DNA from: Metabacillus lacus
GTDB taxonomy: Bacteria > Bacillota > Bacilli > Bacillales > Bacillaceae
DNA: 62,878 nt
NCBI RefSeq assembly: GCF_009674805.1
Contig: NZ_WKKI01000018.1
Coordinates: 1-62,878, forward strand
Direction of reading: 5' to 3'
Shown here: positions 42,851 through 52,796 of the stretch, piece by piece
How positions within the stretch are numbered: position 1 is the stretch's first letter
Layout: every line of letters begins with the position of its first letter
Made by a program: the position numbers and the translations under genes
Notes under the pieces: generated by a model
What the model was told of the DNA's origin: nothing
What the model saw: the letters and a program-made list of their open reading frames with translations, nothing else
Databases searched by the model: none

Positions 42851-44314
42851 TCACCTGTCAGGATCCTTGGGGTCCAGTACAGAGGGCCTCCTGTTCTTCA
42901 GCGGCATTGGCGACCGGAGAAGAACATCCCTGAATGCTCTGTAGCTGAAGGGAATAAACGGCCATAAATATGGAATTTGAAAAGATTTTATACGGGCAAG
43001 CATGAGGATCCATACTGTGATTCCCACAACAAAACCTTCTATTCCAAAGGCTGCAGTTGCTAAAATAAGGAGAATTCGAATCACCCTGTTTGCCAGGCTC
43101 AATTCATAGCTCGGTGTTGCGAACGTTCCAATCGCGGCAATCGCAAGGTATAAGACCACTTCACCTGACAGCAGACCCACACTTATGGCAACCTCACCAA
43201 TCATCAGGGCAGCGACAAGGCCAAGAGCCGTCGCCAGAGAGGACGGTGTATGAATCGCTGCCATCCTTAGCATATCAATGCCAATTTCAATAATGAGGAA
43301 CTGCAGCAGCAGAGGAACATTTCCTTCTTCCTTCTGCCCGATAAAAGAGAGTTCAGCAGGAAGCAGCTCCGGCTGTACAGCAAGCAAGTACCAAAGGGGC
43401 AGCAGAAATACCGAAGCCCATACTGCTGTGAATCTGACAAATCTCAAATAGGCTCCTGTTACAGGTTTGTTGCGGTATTCTTCTGCGTGCTGCAGATGAT
43501 GCCAAAACGTCGCAGGAGTAATCAGGACGCTCGGAGATCCATCCACAAAGATGAGCACATGTCCTTCATACAAATGTGCGGCTGCTGTATCGGGACGCTC
43601 TGTAAAGCGGACGGAAGGGTAAGGATTCAAATGGCTGCCTGACAAATATTCCTCAATTGTTTTCTCAGCCATAGGAAGACCGTCCGTATCTATTTTTTCA
43701 AGCGAAGCTTTTATGTCTTTTACATGGCCGGTATCTGCAATATCCTCAATATAGCAAACTACTACGTCTGTTTTAGACCTTCTTCCCACCTGTAAATATT
43801 CCATTCGAAGAGTCCGGTCTCTGACACGCCTTCTCGTAAGGGCTGTATTAAAGACAACCGTCTCTACGAAGCCATCCCGCGACCCTCTGACAACTCGTTC
43901 TGTATCAGGCTCTTCAGGGCCTCTGACAGGGTAGGTTCTTGCGTCAAGCAGGATCACTTCTTCCATCCCATCTACAAGCAGTGCGGTTGGTCCGGCTAAA
44001 ATCGCCTCTCCCGCTTTTTTCAGGTCTTTTTCTGTTGAAATTTCAATATAAGGGATATATGAGTGTATTAATGTGTAAAGTGAGACATTTTCAAGCGCTC
44101 CAGGCTGAAGCCTCGCAAGAAACTCCATTAAATAGTGGAGAATGTCGTCTTTTGCAAAACCATCAACCATATAAAATGCCATCTTCCGTCCTGCATACTC
44201 TACTTCCACCTTTATTAAATCAAAGCTCTTCTCAACTCCAAGAAATTCATCCAGGTAGGCAATGTCAGCAGTAAGTTTCCCGGAGACAGCCCTTTTTACA
44301 GCCTCTTTGTCCAT
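42851..44314 (-). CDS. GerA-family spore germination protein (SpoVAF-like)
   Basis: 487 residues. The N-terminal half is a soluble GerA domain (motifs VVRGSRDGFVETVVFN, TALTRRRVRD, TERPDTAAAHLYEGHVLIFVDGSPSV), followed by five to six membrane helices and the conserved FATPSYELSLANR. The end, PLKNRRPSVLDPKDPDR, is typical of SpoVAF. In spores, GerA subunits and SpoVAF sit in the inner membrane. Here the gene stands alone, without spoVA or gerB/gerC partners. Start ATG 44312-44314 with TTGGAG upstream. Shows that the organism sporulates. Confidence 0.85.
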   Translation of the reverse strand: MDKEAVKRAVSGKLTADIAYLDEFLGVEKSFDLIKVEVEYAGRKMAFYMVDGFAKDDILHYLMEFLARLQPGALENVSLYTLIHSYIPYIEISTEKDLKKAGEAILAGPTALLVDGMEEVILLDARTYPVRGPEEPDTERVVRGSRDGFVETVVFNTALTRRRVRDRTLRMEYLQVGRRSKTDVVVCYIEDIADTGHVKDIKASLEKIDTDGLPMAEKTIEEYLSGSHLNPYPSVRFTERPDTAAAHLYEGHVLIFVDGSPSVLITPATFWHHLQHAEEYRNKPVTGAYLRFVRFTAVWASVFLLPLWYLLAVQPELLPAELSFIGQKEEGNVPLLLQFLIIEIGIDMLRMAAIHTPSSLATALGLVAALMIGEVAISVGLLSGEVVLYLAIAAIGTFATPSYELSLANRVIRILLILATAAFGIEGFVVGITVWILMLARIKSFQIPYLWPFIPFSYRAFRDVLLRSPMPLKNRRPSVLDPKDPDR

Positions 44315-44385
44315 TGTGCAAAACTCCAATCAGTGTGCTACCTACATCCTAGTCAATAACATCAGCATCCATACAGGCGTAAATG

Positions 44386-44421
44386 CCAAAAAAAATAACC
44401 CTGTGATATACAGAGTTATTG
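44386..44421 (-). terminator. Terminator after gluP
   Basis: AATAACTCTGT pairs with ACAGGGTTATT (one mismatch) and TTTTTTTT follows on the minus strand; the gluP stop codon lies in the stem. Confidence 0.75.
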
Positions 44422-45930
44422 AGGCAGTGAATTTTTCAATTCCTGATAGCGCTGATCATCAGGATTCAGCCTGATCGCCTGCTGAAGATAATTTCTTGCC
44501 TCTTCAAAATTACTTTCTTCAGCCTCTAGAATGGCTAGGAAAAAGTAAGCCTGATCATAAGAAGCATTTCGATCAATAATGCTTTGCAAATTTTCTCTAG
44601 CATCTTCATTCTTTTGCAGCTGAATTTCAGAAATGGCTAACAGAGTCATATGTTCATTAGATGAAGCTTCTGTTTGATTTGTTTTCAGTAAATCATAAGC
44701 CTCTTGATAATTTCCGTTTTGAATCAATTCCTGCCCTTTTGATACTGTATAGGCACTGCCAGCACCGGCAAACTGTCCATTTCCATAGGCGAATAATCCT
44801 AAAAGCAGGGCAGCAGTAGTGAGAATTCCGGCCATTCGGACAAATACTTTTCTTTGGTTCGGCAGCTGAAATATAAATGAAGCTAAAAATCCGCCTGCCA
44901 GACCTCCCAAGTGACCTGCATTATCAATATTAGGGATGGTGAACCCAATAGCAATATTAATGGCAATGACAACTAATATATTTGCACCAATTGTTCTAAA
45001 AAAGAGCTTTGGCTTGCTTACTCCCATATACAGCAGGGCTCCAAAACATCCGAATATCGCACCTGAAGCTCCCGCTGATACAAACGGGCTGAAGGCAAAG
45101 CTTGCCAGCGTACCTGCTATCCCAGAAAGAAGATAGATAAAAAGAAACCTCCTAGATCCAAACATTCTTTCGACAGCGCCTCCTATATAGAGAAGTGCCA
45201 GCGTATTCATCATTAAGTGGAGAAAGCCAATATGAAGGAATACAGGCGCAACAAGCCTCCACCATTCCCCATTCAGCAGCAGAGTATTTTCTTTGGCACC
45301 GAATCTAATCAGAACATCTGTATTCGTGCTCCCGCCCGCAGATTCAAGTATATAAAACATAACTAACTGAATCGCAATAAACACATAGGTTAATAAAGGA
45401 CGGCCGTGCTGGAAAATCTCCCGCTCTTCCTTATTTCTTTTAGCTGTATAGTGAAGAAGCTCCTGTTTCACTGCTTGAACATCATCAATGCCTGCATCAG
45501 CGCTCAGTTCCTCAAGGGAGAGGGGCAGCGCCTCCTGAATACTTTCTGCCTCATCACTAACATTTTCTGTGTGCAGCAACTGATTGATTAATGTTGTTTT
45601 CTCAACGAGCTTGCTGCTTTCAAAGATATACTCCCAGTCGTCTACAGGCGGAAGTGCTGTTATATATAAATTAAAAACTTTGAAGGATCTCCTGCCCGTT
45701 CTTTTTCGGATCGATTCAAATGTGTGTCCTGCTTGATTCATATCCTGAAGCAGCAGATTGCTCCAGTCGGCATCTTCTCTTTTAAGCCGGATCACATCAA
45801 ATTCTTGTTTCTTTCTGGGCTCAAGCCATATTTCCCTTTGATCACGGGAAATATGGATCATTCGATAGCCATGCTGCAGCACAAGCTGGTTTGCAATTTT
45901 CCAATAGAGAAAATCCTGATTGATTACCAT
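44416..45930 (-). CDS. gluP: Rhomboid protease GluP with TPR region
   Basis: 504 residues. N-terminal cytosolic domain (1-175), a rhomboid membrane domain with the catalytic Ser in AGASGAIFG (about 288) and His in AGHLGGLAGG (about 340), and a C-terminal TPR region with at least two repeats (NGNYQEAYDLLKTN, ASYDQAYFFLAILEAEESNFEEARN in two parts). Matches B. subtilis YqgP/GluP (507), which cleaves MgtE and serves membrane protein quality control. Start 45928-45930 after a run of G; a longer frame upstream lacks support. Confidence 0.93.
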   Translation of the reverse strand: MVINQDFLYWKIANQLVLQHGYRMIHISRDQREIWLEPRKKQEFDVIRLKREDADWSNLLLQDMNQAGHTFESIRKRTGRRSFKVFNLYITALPPVDDWEYIFESSKLVEKTTLINQLLHTENVSDEAESIQEALPLSLEELSADAGIDDVQAVKQELLHYTAKRNKEEREIFQHGRPLLTYVFIAIQLVMFYILESAGGSTNTDVLIRFGAKENTLLLNGEWWRLVAPVFLHIGFLHLMMNTLALLYIGGAVERMFGSRRFLFIYLLSGIAGTLASFAFSPFVSAGASGAIFGCFGALLYMGVSKPKLFFRTIGANILVVIAINIAIGFTIPNIDNAGHLGGLAGGFLASFIFQLPNQRKVFVRMAGILTTAALLLGLFAYGNGQFAGAGSAYTVSKGQELIQNGNYQEAYDLLKTNQTEASSNEHMTLLAISEIQLQKNEDARENLQSIIDRNASYDQAYFFLAILEAEESNFEEARNYLQQAIRLNPDDQRYQELKNSLPQ

Positions 45931-46049
45931 AGTACCCCCCCAGCCATTTTTCTTTATTATACCAATTTCTTTGGGAGCACCGTTACTGATACACATAGAA
46001 CAACTGCTTAGCCAAGCATCTTATGTTCAGCAGCCTGTTATTTCCGTGC

Positions 46050-46077
46050 AAAAAAGCACCCTGAGATAGGTGCTTCA
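46050..46077 (-). terminator. Terminator after the 58-residue gene
   Basis: AAGCACC (46054-46060) and GGTGCTT (46069-46075), with TTTTTTG on the minus strand. Confidence 0.75.
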
Positions 46078-46117
46078 AACATGCTGCAGCTTACAACTGA
46101 CAGATTGTAACCCTTGG

Positions 46118-46294
46118 CTAGCTGAAAGCTCTTTGAACAAATTTATCCCTGATAAATGGAAGCCTCATGGATAAAGAAATAAAGGTTCTCCGAATTTCAG
46201 GCTGTCCCAGCAGATAATTTACGATTCTGTAGCGGTATTTATAGATAGCAGCTCCCGCTATTAACATGATTGCCAGTCTGAGCAACGTGCGCAT
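46118..46294 (-). CDS. Small basic membrane-associated protein
   Basis: 58 residues, MRTLLRLAIMLIAGAAIYKYRYRIVNYLLGQ, with one hydrophobic N-terminal helix (about 4-18) and an Arg/Lys-rich remainder ending FVQRAFS. GGAGGGATGACGCC gives a good ribosome binding site before the ATG (46292-46294), and a terminator follows, so it is very likely a real gene. Family not recognised; located between gluP and ldh. Confidence 0.7.
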   Translation of the reverse strand: MRTLLRLAIMLIAGAAIYKYRYRIVNYLLGQPEIRRTFISLSMRLPFIRDKFVQRAFS

Positions 46295-46419
46295 GGCGTC
46301 ATCCCTCCTGTTTTTACTTATTGTTACTTAGGAAGCGGAATTTTATCCAGAGAACACCATTCTTTTATTGAAGAAAGTCAGGACTAATACATGCCTTTGC
46401 CCTATTAGCAATCCCTTTT

Positions 46420-47415
<996 letters not shown>

Positions 47416-47445
47416 TCATTTTACCATCTCAGTGCTTTTTTATGA

Positions 47446-48234
47446 CTAGTAATTTGTTAACAACTTTTGAATAAATACAGCCAGGATGGAAGCAGCTAGA
47501 ACGGAAACAGCATTCACAGCATCATTGTCGAAGAAGGAACTGCCCTTAGTCCTTTTCCCTGGTGCGCTGCAATGCATTCTCTTTTCTGTCTGTTTTCCGC
47601 AGACAGGACATGTGTATGCAACCTGCAGCGTTCCGCCGAGCACAGTATCAACCATATTTCCAAAAAACCCCGCAGCAATGATCAGCAAAATTAAATGAGG
47701 CTGAAATGAGAACAGAACTGCACCTGTTATAGCAATAAAAGCAGCACCTGCAATGGCAGCGAGGGTGCCAAGCAGGGATACTGCTCCAGAGGTTCCCCGC
47801 TCAACTTTTTTTAAGGATAACATCATTCTAGGCTGCCCCTTGCTCAGCGTTCCTATTTCTGACGCCCACGTATCAGCGTTTGCAGCTGCGATAGCAGAAC
47901 AAAAAACAAAAATCCACGAGGAGTCTCCAGTCACTAAGTAAATGAAGCTGATGACTGCAGGTATTCCTCCATTCGCAAATACCTGTACAGCATCACGCTG
48001 ATCTCCCTTTTCAAGAAGCTCATCAAGCATTTTTTTCTTGTTCCTTTTCAGTCTGGAAAATAAGCTGGAGCTCGCAAAAAAAGCACCAAGTGTCACTAAT
48101 CCAATACTTCCTAAGCCTATGTAAATGCATACTCCTACCGCCGTAGCTGCAGCAGCACCAGAAAATGTGAGAAGCTTTAACCGCCATCCTGCCAGAGCCG
48201 TCAGCACAATAAACAAGATAATCAGCACCTGCAT
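47446..48234 (-). CDS. DUF92 family membrane protein
   Basis: 262 residues, about six membrane helices, with DUF92 motifs ANGGIPAVISF near 87, AAANADTWASEIGTLS near 116 and TSGAVSLLGTLA near 148, plus a small cysteine cluster (YTCPVCGKQTEKRMHCSA, about 208-225). Relatives include phytol phosphate kinases (VTE6) in plants; the bacterial substrate is unknown. The N-terminal end overlaps yqgN by 13 bases. Confidence 0.88.
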   Translation of the reverse strand: MQVLIILFIVLTALAGWRLKLLTFSGAAAATAVGVCIYIGLGSIGLVTLGAFFASSSLFSRLKRNKKKMLDELLEKGDQRDAVQVFANGGIPAVISFIYLVTGDSSWIFVFCSAIAAANADTWASEIGTLSKGQPRMMLSLKKVERGTSGAVSLLGTLAAIAGAAFIAITGAVLFSFQPHLILLIIAAGFFGNMVDTVLGGTLQVAYTCPVCGKQTEKRMHCSAPGKRTKGSSFFDNDAVNAVSVLAASILAVFIQKLLTNY

Positions 48235-48794
48235 GTTATCACCCCATCCTCTGAGAAGATGTATTGAACGGGAATATCATGTTTTTCAAAAGGCACTTCT
48301 GGAAGAAGCTGCATTGAAAAAGCCATTGCTGCCGTTTCCCCCTTGTATCCTTTCAGATACCTGTCATAGTAGCCTCCTCCGTAACCGATGCGAAACCCCT
48401 TGTGATCAAAACAAATTCCCGGCACAAAGATTAGATCTAATTCTTCTTTAGAAAGCAATGCAGTCCGGGCAGGTATGGGTTCTTGAAGCCCGAAATAGAC
48501 CGTCTCCAATTCATCAAAAGAAGTTAAGGCTCGGAAAATCATCTCTTTTGTTTTTGGTTCGCATTTAGGAACAGCAACAGTTTTCCCTTCCTTCCAGGCC
48601 TGTTCAATCATTGAAAAGGTGTCCACTTCTTTTCCTCGTGAAATTGTGAATGCAATGGTTTCTGCTCTTTCCCAGCTTGGAGAAGCAGCAGTATGTGAAT
48701 GAATCAAACCGCATTGTACTGCATAGACGGCTGAATCCATTTCTTCCAGCTTTGTTTTCATCTCTGTGCGAAGCTGCTTTTTGGCCAGCATCAT
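48222..48794 (-). CDS. yqgN: 5-formyltetrahydrofolate cyclo-ligase
   Basis: Converts 5-formyl-THF to 5,10-methenyl-THF with ATP. About 190 residues with PGICFDHKGFRIGYGGGYYDRYL near 132-153, the family signature. Start either ATG 48794 or the next codon 48791 after GGAGG. Overlaps the DUF92 gene, so they are coupled. Confidence 0.94.
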   Translation of the reverse strand: MMLAKKQLRTEMKTKLEEMDSAVYAVQCGLIHSHTAASPSWERAETIAFTISRGKEVDTFSMIEQAWKEGKTVAVPKCEPKTKEMIFRALTSFDELETVYFGLQEPIPARTALLSKEELDLIFVPGICFDHKGFRIGYGGGYYDRYLKGYKGETAAMAFSMQLLPEVPFEKHDIPVQYIFSEDGVITCRC

Positions 48795-48800
48795 TGCCAC

Positions 48801-49115
48801 CTCCGCTTTATGTTTTCTCTCTTTTTCTATTATAACGTACAGCCTAGAAAAAGCTTACAAAACAATTGCTTTGTTGCTGCATCTATATGTAAGGTTTTCT
48901 GTAGTCTGCAGCATGATCGCATATTTGACGGAACTAACTTCTAAGGTGGGAAAATTGCTGTAATGAGCACATATGAGGAGTGTAAAAGGTGTAACTAGTG
49001 GACTGTTGTTGTGCAGGTTAAGACACATTTGAACTTTTAACAAAAAAAGAGGAGATTGCGTATTTGAAATATGATGGAATAACGATTGAAAACTGATCTC
49101 TTTACAAAACAATAC
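48801..49115. other. Gap between yqgN and rpmG
   Basis: Just over 300 bases with the yqgN promoter side (TATAAT-like on the minus strand near 48826-48834). Several short frames exist but none has a ribosome binding site and domain sense. Nothing recognised. Confidence 0.45.
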
Positions 49116-49150
49116 AAAAAAAACAGCAGGAAAGAATTTTCCCACTGTTA
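49116..49150 (-). terminator. Terminator overlapping the rpmG stop
   Basis: On the minus strand AACAG.GGGAAA pairs with TTTCC..CTGTT and is followed by eight T; the stem includes the stop codon. Confidence 0.75.
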
Positions 49151-49297
49151 CTTTGTTTCGCGGTGTGCAGTTACTTTCTTCTCTCTGGAGCAATATTTTT
49201 TAAGCTCCATGCGATCAGGGTTGTTACGCTTGTTTTTCTTGGAAATATAGTTACGCTCACCACAGTCAGTGCAAGCTAATGTAATATTTACACGCAT
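49148..49297 (-). CDS. rpmG: 50S ribosomal protein L33
   Basis: 49 residues, [19 protein letters not shown] and [16 protein letters not shown], ending HRETK. Three cysteines (9, 12, 36) remain, a partial zinc-ribbon as in the B. subtilis RpmGA type. GGAGGGATAAGC lies before the ATG. Ribosome large subunit protein. Confidence 0.96.
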   Translation of the reverse strand: MRVNITLACTDCGERNYISKKNKRNNPDRMELKKYCSREKKVTAHRETK

Positions 49298-49371
49298 GCT
49301 TATCCCTCCAAACTATAAAACGTTAAATCAGACTTAACTATCATACCACTAATTATTTTGAAATGCCATAT

Positions 49372-50547
49372 TCAATTTCTTTTTTCTTCAGTTAAAATTT
49401 GTTGAAGATATATTTCAATGATTTCAGCAATGATCTCTTGCCAATGATAATGATCTACGGTAAATGCTTTTACATTCTTGCCCAGCTGGTGGCTGAGAAG
49501 CGGCTGGTTCAGCAGTTTTGCCATCCCTTCTGTTAATGAAGCAACAGAACCTGCCTGAAATAAGATGCCGGTTTGTCCGTCTCTTACCGTTTCCCGGTAA
49601 CCACCGACATTAGACGCAATCGTGGGCGTTCCCTTATACATACTTTCCACTGCAGAAAGGCCGAATGGTTCATACAGGCTGGGAAAGATTGCTGCAGCTG
49701 CCCGCCGCAGCAGATAATTTCTTTCCTTCCAATTCAAAAACCCTGTAAAAGTAATACTTTCTTGGATCCCCAGCTCTTCAGCCTGTTTTGTAAGCGGAAT
49801 ATACAAAGGACCCTTTCCGCCAATTACTAAATGAAGATTGAATTCCGTTTTTTTCAATTCAGCAAAACTATCAAGCAGCATTTCAAAGCCTTTTTCAGGT
49901 ACAAGCCTTCCGTACGAAAGCAAATAAGGTGTATTAATACTGCTGACAGCTTTCTCTTCCTCCAGTGTCTCTGGATCTATTCCCGCAGGTATCACTACTG
50001 TCGGACACCCCCTCAGCACTGAGCAGGCTTCCTGCTCCATCTCCTTTGTGCAGACAATCACTTTGTCTGAATACTGCAAAAGCTGTCTCTCCCAGGAAAC
50101 AATACCTCCCTCCGGCATGAAGGAGGAAGTTCGTTTTCTTGCTGTTTCAGTGGAATGAAGTGTGGAAACCAAAGGAATAGCCAGAAGCTTTTTTAAAGCG
50201 GACGCAGCTCCCGATACCAGCCAGTCATGTGCATGAATAATCGAGAAGCTTTCTTTTTGTGAAAGCATTGAGGCATATTGGAACATCCCCAGATTAGCTG
50301 CCGCTATCCAGTCTGCATAGCTGTTTTTTACGGATGCTGTTAACGCCGGTTTATATATTTTTATACCAGCAGATTCCCGGTAATATTCTTTCTTGCTGTT
50401 TCCCAAAACTAACACAGTCACTGAAACATTTTTTTTAGCAAGAAATTTTGCCAAACCATGCACATATGTACCCAGTCCGCCTTCAATCCAAGGCGGGTAC
50501 TCTGATGATAGAATCAGCACAGACAGCTGGGGAAGATTACGATTCAT
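49372..50547 (-). CDS. Family 4 glycosyltransferase (YqgM-like)
   Basis: About 391 residues of the GT-B fold. N-terminal motif SSEYPPWIEGGLGTYVHGLA as in glycogen-synthase-like GT4 enzymes, and C-terminal YGRLVPEKGFEMLLDSF and PSLYEPFGLSAVESMYKGTP (about 305-324) with the donor-binding glutamates. Start 50545-50547 overlaps the end of the DUF4912 gene by 11 bases, translational coupling being likely as there is no clear ribosome binding site. Acceptor unknown. Confidence 0.88.
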   Translation of the reverse strand: MNRNLPQLSVLILSSEYPPWIEGGLGTYVHGLAKFLAKKNVSVTVLVLGNSKKEYYRESAGIKIYKPALTASVKNSYADWIAAANLGMFQYASMLSQKESFSIIHAHDWLVSGAASALKKLLAIPLVSTLHSTETARKRTSSFMPEGGIVSWERQLLQYSDKVIVCTKEMEQEACSVLRGCPTVVIPAGIDPETLEEEKAVSSINTPYLLSYGRLVPEKGFEMLLDSFAELKKTEFNLHLVIGGKGPLYIPLTKQAEELGIQESITFTGFLNWKERNYLLRRAAAAIFPSLYEPFGLSAVESMYKGTPTIASNVGGYRETVRDGQTGILFQAGSVASLTEGMAKLLNQPLLSHQLGKNVKAFTVDHYHWQEIIAEIIEIYLQQILTEEKRN

Positions 50548-50950
50548 AGTTTGAGTAACCGGAAAAGCTGCTGTTCCCGTCCCATCCAACTTTATCTGCA
50601 CCACCCTCTGTCTCGTATTGCTCTGCCAAGGCGAGTGAAATTCCCGATGATGAAAATACAAGTAGTTGAGCAGCACAGATTTCAGTGATATGGGTTGGCA
50701 AATACACGGTTTTTTGACCTGTATGTGCTCCTACATGATAATCATAGTTCCCAGAAGCATGAAGCCGAATAATTATTTTCAAACTGTCCTCCTCTTCCAA
50801 AAGTATATTAGGCAGTGCCTTAAGAGTATTGGGACTTATTTTCCATTGCAGAAATACCGTCTCAGCACCTTCATAATGGAAGTGCAGACTATCCCCATAA
50901 AACATTGTTTTTTCCCGTACCTTTATAAGGGCGGAGAAAACATCATTCAT
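50537..50950 (-). CDS. DUF4912 domain protein
   Basis: 137 residues resembling DUF4912: DSLHFHYEGAETVFLQWKISP, IIIRLHASGNYDY, KTVYLPTHITEICAAQLLVFS. Family members often sit beside glycosyltransferases and glycogen-branching-type genes. GGAG 8 bases before ATG 50948-50950. Overlaps the GT4 gene, implying a joint function in a polysaccharide. Role unknown. Confidence 0.7.
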   Translation of the reverse strand: MNDVFSALIKVREKTMFYGDSLHFHYEGAETVFLQWKISPNTLKALPNILLEEEDSLKIIIRLHASGNYDYHVGAHTGQKTVYLPTHITEICAAQLLVFSSSGISLALAEQYETEGGADKVGWDGNSSFSGYSNYES

Positions 50951-51126
50951 ATGCACCACTCCAAGCAAAATTTTTCTCTTAAAAAAGTATACAGTATACC
51001 AAGCAAAGCAGTGGCAGTATGATGTTCGGTAAATTGTGACAAAAATCTTCATTTTCTCTGTGAAAAGTTCTTCTGTCTTCCTTTATTATATGATATAAAT
51101 AATAAGGAAATAAATATTGCTAGAAG

Positions 51127-51489
51127 GTGAAAAACTTGGAAATAACCCTGATTATCCTGCTTGTAATAGGAATCATTTTAATGGCAGCCTCTTTTTTTCA
51201 AAGAGACAAGGGCAGAGACATTGAACAGGAGCTGGATCATCTGCAGCTGTCATCCATGCAGGAAATATATAAGTTAAAGAAGAAAATGAGAATTCTTGAA
51301 GAAGAATTACTTCAAAATGACCTTGGCAGCCAAAATTCCCTCAGCAAAGAATTAGATGGCCAGATTGTTCGCCATATTTTAAATAAGTACAAAAATGGAA
51401 TGAACATTGAGGCAATCTCCAGAGCGGAGAACGTTTCACCTGAAGAAGTCAGGCAGATCATCCAACAAAATGAGAGGATGCTTGTATGA
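51127..51489 (+). CDS. YqzD-like membrane-anchored protein
   Basis: About 117-120 residues: one N-terminal membrane helix (about 5-23), a coiled-coil segment (IEQELDHLQLSSMQEIYKL region to about 60) and a C-terminal helix-turn-helix-like part (NGMNIEAISRAENVSPEEVRQII). Start is either GTG 51127 or TTG 51136; AGAAGG suits the TTG better. It overlaps the next gene by 4 bases. By position and shape comparable to the yqzD/yqzC pair in B. subtilis. Function unknown. Confidence 0.7.
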   Translation: MKNLEITLIILLVIGIILMAASFFQRDKGRDIEQELDHLQLSSMQEIYKLKKKMRILEEELLQNDLGSQNSLSKELDGQIVRHILNKYKNGMNIEAISRAENVSPEEVRQIIQQNERMLV

Positions 51490-51971
51490 GCAAGCGAAGC
51501 TTACAAACTTTTTCAGCGGGCATGCTGCTGTCAACCTCAATTGTTGCAGGAGTTTATTTTTTCTCCGCTGACCAGGGAATAGCAGAAGCTGAAAAAGCCG
51601 TTATGACGAATGAAGAAATTCAAGCAGAATTAAAAAAACAGGGAATGGTGCAGCTCTCTGCAGAAGATTATAATGAGTTGCTGACCATGAAAGAACAGGT
51701 GGTCAACTCCCCTGCTCCCCAAGAGGAAGCTCAGGAAGAAGAAGAAACACCTGCACCTGCACCAAGAGCATCATACACATTAACGATCCAAAAAGGGATG
51801 AGCACAAGCGACGTGTGCAAAATCCTCCAAGAAGCTGGAGTCATACAGTCAGCAAGAGATTTTAATGCCTACCTGATTGAAGCAGGCTATCACAAAAAAG
51901 TCAGAACCGGTACCTACGAGCTGAAGCAAGGTATGCCTTTCACAGAAATATCTAAGGCACTGACAAGATAA
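51486..51971 (+). CDS. YqzC-like protein with MltG/YceG-type N-terminal fold
   Basis: 161 residues: N-terminal membrane anchor (about 8-27), an acidic Pro/Glu-rich linker (about 78-95), and a LysM-like domain (TIQKGMSTSDVCKILQEAGVIQSARDFNAYL and GTYELKQGMPFTEI) like the N-terminal region of MltG/YceG, but lacking the catalytic transglycosylase domain. Cell-surface; function unknown. Cotranscribed with the preceding gene. Confidence 0.75.
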   Translation: MSKRSLQTFSAGMLLSTSIVAGVYFFSADQGIAEAEKAVMTNEEIQAELKKQGMVQLSAEDYNELLTMKEQVVNSPAPQEEAQEEEETPAPAPRASYTLTIQKGMSTSDVCKILQEAGVIQSARDFNAYLIEAGYHKKVRTGTYELKQGMPFTEISKALTR

Positions 51972-51973
51972 AG

Positions 51974-52008
51974 AAAATCCCCCGTTACTTTAGCGGGGGA
52001 TCTTTTTG
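51974..52008 (+). terminator. Terminator after the yqzC-like gene
   Basis: ATCCCCCG and CGGGGGAT (51977-52001) with flanking A and T tracts (TTTTTG). Confidence 0.85.
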
Positions 52009-52041
52009 TTATAATAAATTGTTTTTAGACCATTGCGCGAT

Positions 52042-52701
52042 TTAGGAGTTGAGATCGTAATGCCTGCCCTTCACAAGGTAAAACACACTTTCTGAAATAT
52101 TCGTCGCATGATCAGCCATGCGTTCAATGTATCTGCAAACAAAGGATAACTGAGTAATTTGCTGAAGAGATTCCTTTTTATCGTGCATCAGCTCAAGAAG
52201 CTCTTTGATGGTTTCTCCATAAAGATCATCAACCAAATCATCCATCTCCGCAACTTTCTTGGCAAGAACCACATCTTCTTCATTAAAAGCTTTGATGCTT
52301 AATGAGAGCATCTCCGTACCTATGCCATGCATCCTTTTAATATGATTGATTGGTTTGACCAATGGCTCGTCACCGATTCTAATAGTTGATTTGGCTATAT
52401 TTACGGCAAAATCCGCCATTCTTTCTATATCAGAGGAAATTTTGATGGCTACTACAATCCTCCTGAGATCAATCGCAACCGGCTGCTGTTTGGCTATGAG
52501 CAAAATGGCAAGATCATTGATCTCTTCCTCAAGATCATCAACCTGATTATCCTCATCAATTACTTCCAGCGCCTGCTCTATGTTTTGAGTTTCCAATGCA
52601 TGTATTGACTTGGCTAAAGCAATCTCCGTCAAACTTCCCAACTCAATCAATTTTTCTCTTAATGTGTTAAGATCATAATCAAATTTTTCTCTAATGACCA
52701 C
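52042..52701 (-). CDS. phoU: Phosphate signalling protein PhoU
   Basis: 219 residues made of two three-helix PhoU repeats (about 8-110 and 115-210) with the metal motifs ExxxD (IERMADFAVN near 93, IERMADHATN near 195). Restrains the Pst transporter and PhoR signalling when phosphate is ample. Last gene of the pst operon, after a hairpin that may lower its expression. Confidence 0.94.
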   Translation of the reverse strand: MVIREKFDYDLNTLREKLIELGSLTEIALAKSIHALETQNIEQALEVIDEDNQVDDLEEEINDLAILLIAKQQPVAIDLRRIVVAIKISSDIERMADFAVNIAKSTIRIGDEPLVKPINHIKRMHGIGTEMLSLSIKAFNEEDVVLAKKVAEMDDLVDDLYGETIKELLELMHDKKESLQQITQLSFVCRYIERMADHATNISESVFYLVKGRHYDLNS

Positions 52702-52760
52702 TTCTATTCCTCCTTTATCTTTTAAACGCCTGGATGTGTTTATGAGCTGTGCATATGTAT

Positions 52761-52791
52761 GAAAAGGAGCCGCATATAACGACTCCTTTCA
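52761..52791 (-). terminator. Hairpin between pstB and phoU
   Basis: AAAGGAGCCG (52763-52772) and CGACTCCTTT (52780-52789; two positions imperfect) with TTTTC on the minus strand: a weak, probably partial terminator. Confidence 0.5.
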
Positions 52792-52796
52792 GAATA

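Noticed and set aside
48855-49193. Minus-strand frame of 112 codons upstream of and across rpmG
   Set aside because: It overlaps the clear rpmG gene in another frame and covers its terminator; no ribosome binding site.
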